A stretch of DNA of 64,000 nt from Rhodospirillaceae bacterium (GTDB lineage Bacteria; Pseudomonadota; Alphaproteobacteria; GCA-2731375). Of this stretch, positions 58,710-64,000 are shown in pieces. The notes below the pieces were generated by a model. That model did no database searches and was not told the origin of the DNA. It worked only from the letters and a program-made list of their open reading frames with translations. The stretch lies in the NCBI GenBank assembly GCA_018701215.1, contig JABIWH010000015.1, forward strand, positions 1 to 64,000, in the 5' to 3' direction. Made by a program: the position numbers and the translations under genes. The first letter of the stretch is position 1; each line of letters begins with the position of its first letter.

Positions 58710-60464
58710 GTGAATAGCATTTTCGATGCGATCAAGGCGCTGGGGCCGGCCCGAATTCTCGCGACCGGCATGGTCCTGGCCACGGTCATCGCCTTCTTTG
58801 TCGTGCTGACAACGCGGCTGACATCACCCAACATGGTGCTGTTGTATGGTGAACTGAATCAGAACGACGCCGGCCAGATCACCGCAAAACTCGAATCGAT
58901 GGGCATGCCCTATGAGTTGAAGGGCGATGGCTCGGTCATTCATGTCCCCTCGGATCAAGTCCTGAAGCTGCGCATGGCAATGGCCACACAAGGGCTGCCG
59001 ACAGGTGGCTCGGTCGGTTATGAGCTGTTCGACCGCAGCGATTCCCTGGGCACCACCAGCTTCGTCCAAAACATCAACCATCTGCGCGCCCTGGAAGGCG
59101 AGATGGCACGAACCATCGCCACCATCGACAAAGTCGCCGCCGCGCGGGTGCACTTGGTTCTGCCCCGCCGCGAACTATTCAGCCGCGAGCGGCGCAAGGC
59201 TTCCGCCTCCATTATCCTTCGGGTGCGCGGCAACCGGATACTTGATACCAATCAGGTAACGGCGATCCAGGCCTTGGTCGCGGCGGCGGTGGCGGGCCTG
59301 AAACCCGGAATGGTTTCCATCGTCGATGACCGGGGCAACTTATTGTCGCGGCAAAGCGGCGCGGCGGACGCTTCAGGGGCGGGCACCATTGGCAAACACC
59401 GCCTGTCATATGAAACCCGGGTAAAGGAAGCGCTCGAATCCATGATTGAACGCTCGGCCGGCCTCGGCAGCGTCCGGGTGGAAGTGTCGGCGGAACTTAA
59501 CTTCGACCGCATCACGACAAATTCCGAGCTTTATGATCCCGATGGTCAGGTCGCCCGCTCTACCCAAAGTGTCGAACAATCGGAAACCTCGGCCGATTCC
59601 AGCAGCAGCGGCACCGTCTCGGTTTCCACCAATTTGCCGGAAGGCGACGACGGCACCACCGGCAGCGGCAATACATCGAACAAATCTGGCCGTGTTGAAG
59701 AGACCATAAACTACGAAATATCGAAAACCATCCGGACTCAAATCCATGAATCAGGCACCGTCAAGCGCCTCTCCGTGGCGGTTCTGGTGGATGGGACATA
59801 TGCCACCGAAGGCGAAGGCGACGAGGCCAAACGTGTCTACCAGCCACGTTCGGCCGAGGAATTGAAACAGATCGAGGAATTGGTCACATCCTCTGTCGGT
59901 TTCGACGAAGCCCGCGGCGACACGGTGAAAGTCATCAACATGCGTTTCGCCCGCCTCGAAGACGACCCGGATTTCGTCGCCGAAGAAGGCTTTGCCCTGA
60001 CCAAGGGCGACATTTTTCGCCTGGCCGAAGTCGGCTCCCTGGCGCTTATCGGCATCCTTGTCATTTTCCTGGTTCTCCGCCCCCTGATCTCGCGGGTTCT
60101 AACGCCAGGCCAGGTCGTCGATACCGCTGGTCAGCCGGTGCCACTTGACGAGGAAGGCCAACCCATCATCACCGATCAGGTTAAAGTCGCCGGCCAGTTG
60201 CCCGCGGCACTGACCTCGCAGCTGAGCAATCCCGAGGTGATCAAGGCGGTGGAATCGGGCAACCTAGGCGACGCCGAGGCACAGCAACTGGTCCAAGCCG
60301 CCGTTGCGCGCCTACAGGGCGGGTCCGCCACGGATCAGATCGACATGGCCGAGATTGAGGGCCGCGTTACCGACAACTCAACCCGAAAATTGATCGAAAT
60401 GGTGGAAAACCACCCTGAAGAAGCCGTCGCGATCATGCGTACGTGGATGTATCAGGAAGTTTAG
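58710..60464 (+). CDS. fliF: Flagellar MS-ring protein FliF
   Basis: About 584 residues. An N-terminal membrane helix (GMVLATVIAFFVVLTTRL), two ring-building domains (VLLYGELNQNDAGQITAKLESMGMPYEL; GLPTGGSVGYELFDRSDSLGTTSFVQNINHLRALEGEMARTI-type sequence with VHLVLPRRELFSRERRKASASIIL), a Ser/Thr/Gly-rich loop around residue 310, a second membrane helix (LALIGILVIFLVLRPLI) and a cytoplasmic tail that binds FliG. The GTG at 58710 (VNSIFDAIKALGPARI) is preferred, with GGTGGG upstream; the open frame starts at 58668. First gene of the basal-body operon running to flbD. Confidence 0.95.
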   Translation: MNSIFDAIKALGPARILATGMVLATVIAFFVVLTTRLTSPNMVLLYGELNQNDAGQITAKLESMGMPYELKGDGSVIHVPSDQVLKLRMAMATQGLPTGGSVGYELFDRSDSLGTTSFVQNINHLRALEGEMARTIATIDKVAAARVHLVLPRRELFSRERRKASASIILRVRGNRILDTNQVTAIQALVAAAVAGLKPGMVSIVDDRGNLLSRQSGAADASGAGTIGKHRLSYETRVKEALESMIERSAGLGSVRVEVSAELNFDRITTNSELYDPDGQVARSTQSVEQSETSADSSSSGTVSVSTNLPEGDDGTTGSGNTSNKSGRVEETINYEISKTIRTQIHESGTVKRLSVAVLVDGTYATEGEGDEAKRVYQPRSAEELKQIEELVTSSVGFDEARGDTVKVINMRFARLEDDPDFVAEEGFALTKGDIFRLAEVGSLALIGILVIFLVLRPLISRVLTPGQVVDTAGQPVPLDEEGQPIITDQVKVAGQLPAALTSQLSNPEVIKAVESGNLGDAEAQQLVQAAVARLQGGSATDQIDMAEIEGRVTDNSTRKLIEMVENHPEEAVAIMRTWMYQEV

Positions 60465-60475
60465 GAATAGTCATC

Positions 60476-61498
60476 ATGGCAGGCGAAATCGCAAAACGCA
60501 TGGACGATCTGTCCGGCCCGGAAAAGGCCGCGGTGATCATGCTTGCCTTGGGCCATGATCATGGCGCCACGCTATGGCCGCTAATGGATGATGAGGAGAT
60601 CCGCGATATATCCATGGCCATGGCGAGCCTGGGCAAGATTGACCCGGAGGTCATAGAGTTGTTGGTTGTCGATTTCGCCACCCAGATGACCTCGACCGGC
60701 ACCATTGTCGGCTCCATGGACAGCACGGAACGGCTGTTACGCGATATTCTGCCGCAAGACCGGGTCGACACGATCTTGGAAGAAATCCGCGGGCCGGCCG
60801 GCCGCACCATGTGGGACAAATTGTCCAACGTGAACGAAATGGTCCTGGCCAACTATCTGCGCAACGAATATCCGCAGACCGTCGCGGTCGTACTATCGAA
60901 AATCCGTTCCGAACATGCCGCCAGGGTTCTCTCTTCCCTGCCGGAGGATTTCGCCCTGGAAGTGGTAATGCGCATGCTGCGCATGGAATCGGTCCAAAAG
61001 GATATTCTCGACAAGGTCGAACGTACCTTGCGGGTCGAGTTCATGAACAACCTCGCCCGCACCAACCGCCGCGACAGTCACGAACTGATGGCCGATATTT
61101 TCAACAACCTCGATCGCAACGCCGAGGGCCGCTTCATGGCGTCGCTGGAAGAACGCAACAGGGATGCCGCCGAGAAGATCAAAGCCCTGATGTTCACGTT
61201 CGAGGATCTGTTGCGCCTGGATCCGGGCGGTGTGCAAACCTTGATCCGGGGCGTCGAAAACAACCGCCTTGCCCTGGCCCTGAAAGGATCATCGGATTCC
61301 ATCCGGGATCTTTTCTTCTCCAACATGTCGGAACGGGCAGCGAAAATTCTGCGCGAGGATATGGATGCCATGGGCCCCGTGCGTCTGCGGGATGTGGATG
61401 AGTCACAATCAGAAATCGTCGCCACCGCCAAGGATCTTGCCGACCGCGGCGAAATCATGCTGGCCGACAACAAAGACGATGACGAGTTGATCTACTGA
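60476..61498 (+). CDS. fliG: Flagellar motor switch protein FliG
   Basis: 340 residues from the ATG at 60476 (MAGEIAKRMDDLSGPEKAAVIML), 11 bases after fliF. FliG sits in the C-ring and makes the torque-producing contact with the stator. LSNVNEMVLANYLRNEYPQTVAVVLSKIRSEHAARVLSSLP is the armadillo middle domain with the EHPQ-like turn as NEYP; MFTFEDLLRLDPGGVQTLIRGVENNRLALALKG and SERAAKILREDMDAMGPVRLRDVDESQ are the charged torque helix of the C-terminal domain. Normal family length. Confidence 0.97.
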   Translation: MAGEIAKRMDDLSGPEKAAVIMLALGHDHGATLWPLMDDEEIRDISMAMASLGKIDPEVIELLVVDFATQMTSTGTIVGSMDSTERLLRDILPQDRVDTILEEIRGPAGRTMWDKLSNVNEMVLANYLRNEYPQTVAVVLSKIRSEHAARVLSSLPEDFALEVVMRMLRMESVQKDILDKVERTLRVEFMNNLARTNRRDSHELMADIFNNLDRNAEGRFMASLEERNRDAAEKIKALMFTFEDLLRLDPGGVQTLIRGVENNRLALALKGSSDSIRDLFFSNMSERAAKILREDMDAMGPVRLRDVDESQSEIVATAKDLADRGEIMLADNKDDDELIY

Positions 61499-61520
61499 TG
61501 TCGGAAGGCGGGAAAATACA

Positions 61521-62402
61521 ATGACCAAATTCCTTTTCGACAACAGCTTCGAAGTCGATGGCGAAGGCAATATCAAGGTCGAGGACAAGCCGGAAGCCTT
61601 GTATACGGAAGAAGATCTTGCCGCCGCCCGGGGCGAAGCGCAGCAGATCGGTTTTGCCGCCGGGCAGCAGGAGGCCCTGGGAAGTATCCAAAATATGGCG
61701 GCCAATACATTGCAAAACATTGCAGCGACGATTGCCAACATGGGCGCCCAACAGGAACAGGCAATCCTGGGCGTCAAGCAGGATGCCGCCCAGATGGCCA
61801 TGGTCATCGCTGGCAAATTGGCCCCTGCCCTATTGCAGAGCCAACCACTGGACGAGGTCAAGAGCTTGATCATGGAATGCCTGGAACTGGTCAAGAACGA
61901 GCCGCGCGTGGTCGTACGCGTCAACACCGCGCTGTTGGAGCTCCTGGCCGAGGATGTAGATCAACTGGCAGCCCGTGGCGGCTTCCAAGGCACGGTGGTG
62001 TTGTTGGGCGAGGACGATCTGGTTGGCGCGGATTGCAGGATCGAATGGACCGATGGCGGGGCCGAGCGCAATGTGGAAGCGTTGTTCCAGAAAGTCGACG
62101 GCGCGGTCACCCGATACTGCGCCAATCTGACGGACCAAATCAATCAGATCGAAGAAGCGATACAAGCCAGCGGCCAGCATGACGAGAGCCCAGAACCTGT
62201 TCCACAGGATGCCGGCGAGGCAGAACCAATCGTTACGGCGCAGCTGGACGATGAAGACCCTTTTCCCTTGCCCCCCGGCGCCGAGAATTTTGGCATTGTG
62301 GAAGATCCCCTGCCACCCTTGGCACGGGCCGCAAGTCAGCCGCCCCCCCTCCCAGACGACGGTGATCCCCACGCACCGCCAACAGTTATGACAGAGCCGT
62401 AG
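61521..62402 (+). CDS. fliH: FliH/FlbE-like flagellar assembly protein
   Basis: 293 residues. Position between fliG and fliN matches Caulobacter flbE/fliH, which regulates the export ATPase FliI. The N-terminal part is a polar coiled coil (EEDLAAARGEAQQIGFAAGQQEALGS), the middle (KLAPALLQSQPLDEVKSLIMECLELVKNEPRVVVRVN and GADCRIEWTDGGAERNVEALFQKV) is the conserved HrpE/FliH core. The last 80 residues form an acidic, proline-rich tail (DPFPLPPGAENFG, QPPPLPDDGDPHAPP) not seen in enterobacterial FliH. The ATG has GGAAGGCGGG upstream. Confidence 0.88.
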   Translation: MTKFLFDNSFEVDGEGNIKVEDKPEALYTEEDLAAARGEAQQIGFAAGQQEALGSIQNMAANTLQNIAATIANMGAQQEQAILGVKQDAAQMAMVIAGKLAPALLQSQPLDEVKSLIMECLELVKNEPRVVVRVNTALLELLAEDVDQLAARGGFQGTVVLLGEDDLVGADCRIEWTDGGAERNVEALFQKVDGAVTRYCANLTDQINQIEEAIQASGQHDESPEPVPQDAGEAEPIVTAQLDDEDPFPLPPGAENFGIVEDPLPPLARAASQPPPLPDDGDPHAPPTVMTEP

Positions 62403-62411
62403 GAGACCCTG

Positions 62412-62834
62412 ATGGCTGAAGATGATGATATGACAATGGAAGAAGCCATGGCGGCGGAAGCTGCCGAGGCTGCCGAAGCAGCGGAAGCTGGCGGCGCACC
62501 CGACCTGGAAGAAGCTGTCGATCAAAGCGTTGAAGGTGATCACGCCTTGTTGTCGGCGGCAGAAGATGACGAGGAAAACCAGCGCTCCGCAACGGATCTG
62601 GCCGCCGTCTACAATATTCCGGTCAAGGTATCCGCCGTGCTGGGCCGATCCACAATGCAGGTCAGCTCGTTGCTGAAAATGGGCCGGGGCGCGGTTATCG
62701 AGCTGGACCGCAAAGTCGGCGAAGCCATCGATATCTACGTCAACAACCGCCTCGTCGCCCGTGGCGAGGTCGTTGTCGTCGACGAACGTCTGGGCGTGAC
62801 CATGACCGAGATCATCAAGGGCGGTAAGCACTAA
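62412..62834 (+). CDS. fliN: Flagellar motor switch protein FliN
   Basis: 140 residues. An Ala/Glu-rich N-terminal leader of about 65 residues precedes the SpoA/surface-presentation domain: VKVSAVLGRSTMQVSSLLKMGRGAVIELDRKVGEAIDIYVNNRLVARGEVVVVDERLGVTMTEII-type sequence holds every FliN landmark (LGxxxMxVxxLLxLxxGxVIxLDxxxxxPxDIYVNxxxIAxGEVVVV). It forms the lower C-ring. Nine bases follow fliH and three bases precede the stator gene. Confidence 0.96.
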   Translation: MAEDDDMTMEEAMAAEAAEAAEAAEAGGAPDLEEAVDQSVEGDHALLSAAEDDEENQRSATDLAAVYNIPVKVSAVLGRSTMQVSSLLKMGRGAVIELDRKVGEAIDIYVNNRLVARGEVVVVDERLGVTMTEIIKGGKH

Positions 62835-62837
62835 GCC

Positions 62838-63647
62838 ATGGCCCGGGCCAAGACAACAAGCCAAAAGCGGCAAAGCGGCGCATCACTGACCACGGTGATC
62901 GGCTTGCTGGCGGGCTTTGCATTGGTGATCGCCGCTATGTTCTGGGGCGGCTCGCCAGCCTCGTTTGTTGATGGTCCTGCCCTACTGATTGTCTTTGGCG
63001 GCACCTTCGCCGTCACCCTGGCTTCGTTTTCCTTGACTGATATGGGGCGCGCCGCGGGCGCCATTGGTCAGGTCATCATGCGCCGTCATCACAATCCCAG
63101 CCTGGCCGCCTACGAAGTGATCGAGTTGGCGGAACGGGCCCGCAACGATGGCGTTCTGGGTTTGCAAGAGCGCTTGGCAAAATTGAAGACAGAGCCATTC
63201 TTGATCAAGGCCATGTCATTGGTGGTGGATGGCACGCCTGGTGAAACGGTTGAAAGCATTCTGCGCCGCGAGGTCGACACCAACGCCGGCCGTCAGCAGA
63301 CATCGGCCGATGTCTTCCGCAAGGCGGCGGAAATTTCTCCCGCCATGGGCCTGATCGGCACCCTGGTTGGTTTGGTACAGATGCTGGGAAACCTGAACGA
63401 TCCCACAACCATTGGTCCGGCCATGGCGGTCGCCTTGTTGACGACCTTCTATGGCGCGGTCTTGGCCAACATGGTGTTTGCCCCCCTGGCCACGAAACTG
63501 GAACGTTCCAGCGACGGCGAGGTTCTGGTTCACAATGTCTATCTGGTAGGCGCCGCATCGATCGGCCGCCAGGAAAATCCACGACGGTTGGAAATGCTGC
63601 TCAATGCCATGCTGCCGCCCACCCATCGAATTCAATATTTTGACTAG
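62838..63647 (+). CDS. Flagellar stator protein MotA/PomA family
   Basis: 269 residues with four membrane segments: TVIGLLAGFALVIAAMFW, ALLIVFGGTFAVTLASF, SPAMGLIGTLVGLVQML and MAVALLTTFYGAVLANMVFAPLA, the last two carrying the conserved proline and Gly/Thr motifs. AYEVIELAERARNDGVLGLQERLAKLKTEPFLIKAM is the cytoplasmic loop whose charged residues contact FliG. Sequence style is nearer PomA/MotP (sodium type) than E. coli MotA, but ion choice is set mostly by the partner MotB, which lies outside the window. In Caulobacter the equivalent place between fliN and flbD has no stator gene. Confidence 0.92.
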   Translation: MARAKTTSQKRQSGASLTTVIGLLAGFALVIAAMFWGGSPASFVDGPALLIVFGGTFAVTLASFSLTDMGRAAGAIGQVIMRRHHNPSLAAYEVIELAERARNDGVLGLQERLAKLKTEPFLIKAMSLVVDGTPGETVESILRREVDTNAGRQQTSADVFRKAAEISPAMGLIGTLVGLVQMLGNLNDPTTIGPAMAVALLTTFYGAVLANMVFAPLATKLERSSDGEVLVHNVYLVGAASIGRQENPRRLEMLLNAMLPPTHRIQYFD

Positions 63648-63668
63648 CTGAGATCTGGAGTTCCAAAG

Positions 63669-64000
63669 ATGCGTTTATTATTAGTCGGCAATCTAGACGG
63701 TCAGGTAGCGGCAGCGACCCAAATCGCCATGCAACGCGGCGCCAAGGTTGCCCATGCCGGATCGCCGGAAATCGCATTGGAGCACCTGCGCGCCGGGCGC
63801 GGCGCCGATATGGTCATGATTGAAGTCGACCTGGATATCAAGGCCTTCATAGAAAGCCTGGATCAGGAACGGATCTCCATTCCCGTAGTCGCATGCGGCA
63901 TCGAAACCGATGCCGCCACCGCCGCCAATGCAATCCGCGCCGGCGCCAAAGAATATGTCCCCCTGCCCCCCGATCCCGTCCTGATCGCCGCCGTGCTGGA
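63669..64000 (+). CDS. flbD: FlbD-type sigma-54 dependent flagellar regulator (5' end only)
   Basis: The first 110 codons are in the window. MRLLLVGNLDGQVAAATQIAMQRGAKVAHAGSPEIALEHLRAGRGADMVMIEVDLD-type sequence, then IPVVACGIETDAATAANAIRAGAKEYVPLPPDPVLIAAVL, is the atypical receiver of Caulobacter FlbD, including the AGAKEYxPLPPDxELIAAVL stretch before the AAA+ domain. FlbD activates sigma-54 promoters of hook and filament genes and represses fliF. GATCTGGAG precedes the ATG. Part of the operon started by fliF. Confidence 0.92.
   Translation, partial: MRLLLVGNLDGQVAAATQIAMQRGAKVAHAGSPEIALEHLRAGRGADMVMIEVDLDIKAFIESLDQERISIPVVACGIETDAATAANAIRAGAKEYVPLPPDPVLIAAVL

Noticed and set aside
1..64000. 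CRISPR arrays or toxin-antitoxin and restriction systems
   Set aside because: No regularly spaced short direct repeats and no cas, toxin, antitoxin or restriction-enzyme motifs were seen on either strand.

Overview
The window reads as chromosomal DNA of a free-living, flagellated alphaproteobacterium, most likely in or near the Rhodospirillales. The reasons are: a SciP (DUF1153) gene, a FlbD-type regulator, a fliF-fliG-fliH/flbE-fliN-flbD gene order, a full CtrA-type box (TTAA-N7-TTAACC), a gyrA-coaD-ppi-queA-tgt cluster, and an intergenic palindrome with the GGGCTTGACCC core common in this class. No rRNA, CRISPR array, integrase or complete insertion sequence was seen.

Layout. (1) 1-2707: a large secreted RTX/cadherin-like protein, cut by the window edge, with a histidine-rich N-terminus. 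(2) 3038-9560: tRNA-Lys and a housekeeping run on the minus strand (gyrA, coaD, cyclophilin, queA, tgt). (3) 10082-11962: a methyltransferase and a Gfo/Idh/MocA oxidoreductase. (4) 12073-21871: one apparent operon with a MarR regulator, one EmrA-like adaptor and five consecutive EmrB-like DHA2 transporters, the most unusual arrangement here. (5) 22030-25999: NIPSNAP protein, luciferase-like oxidoreductase, an Hpt/receiver pair, a 174-bp MITE-like inverted-repeat element and mnmA. (6) 26176-44373: an 18-kb sugar-nucleotide and glycosylation region with a cytidylyltransferase, SDR enzymes, methyltransferases, an aminotransferase, an O-GlcNAc-transferase-like protein, two radical SAM proteins (one apparently fused to a sulfotransferase-like domain) and two decayed genes. 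(7) 44415-64000: flagellar genes (flgL, flgK; fliK-flgD-flgE; sciP; fliF-fliG-fliH-fliN-motA-flbD) interrupted by a five-gene branched-chain amino acid type ABC transporter operon and a Sel1-repeat gene.

How they fit together. Region 6 directly abuts flgL/flgK, so a role in modifying flagellin or surface polysaccharide is plausible; cytidylyltransferase plus a CDP-glucose-dehydratase-like SDR, a DegT aminotransferase and a C-methyltransferase suggest a CDP-linked deoxy or branched sugar. Region 7 carries structural genes (hook, hook-filament junction, MS ring, switch, stator) with their regulators (FlbD, SciP), a strong sigma-54 type promoter before fliK, and terminators that set operon borders. 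Start codons were moved inward from the longest open frame in many genes on the basis of ribosome binding sites or family alignment; each case is stated. All family names come from motif recognition by eye, with no database search.
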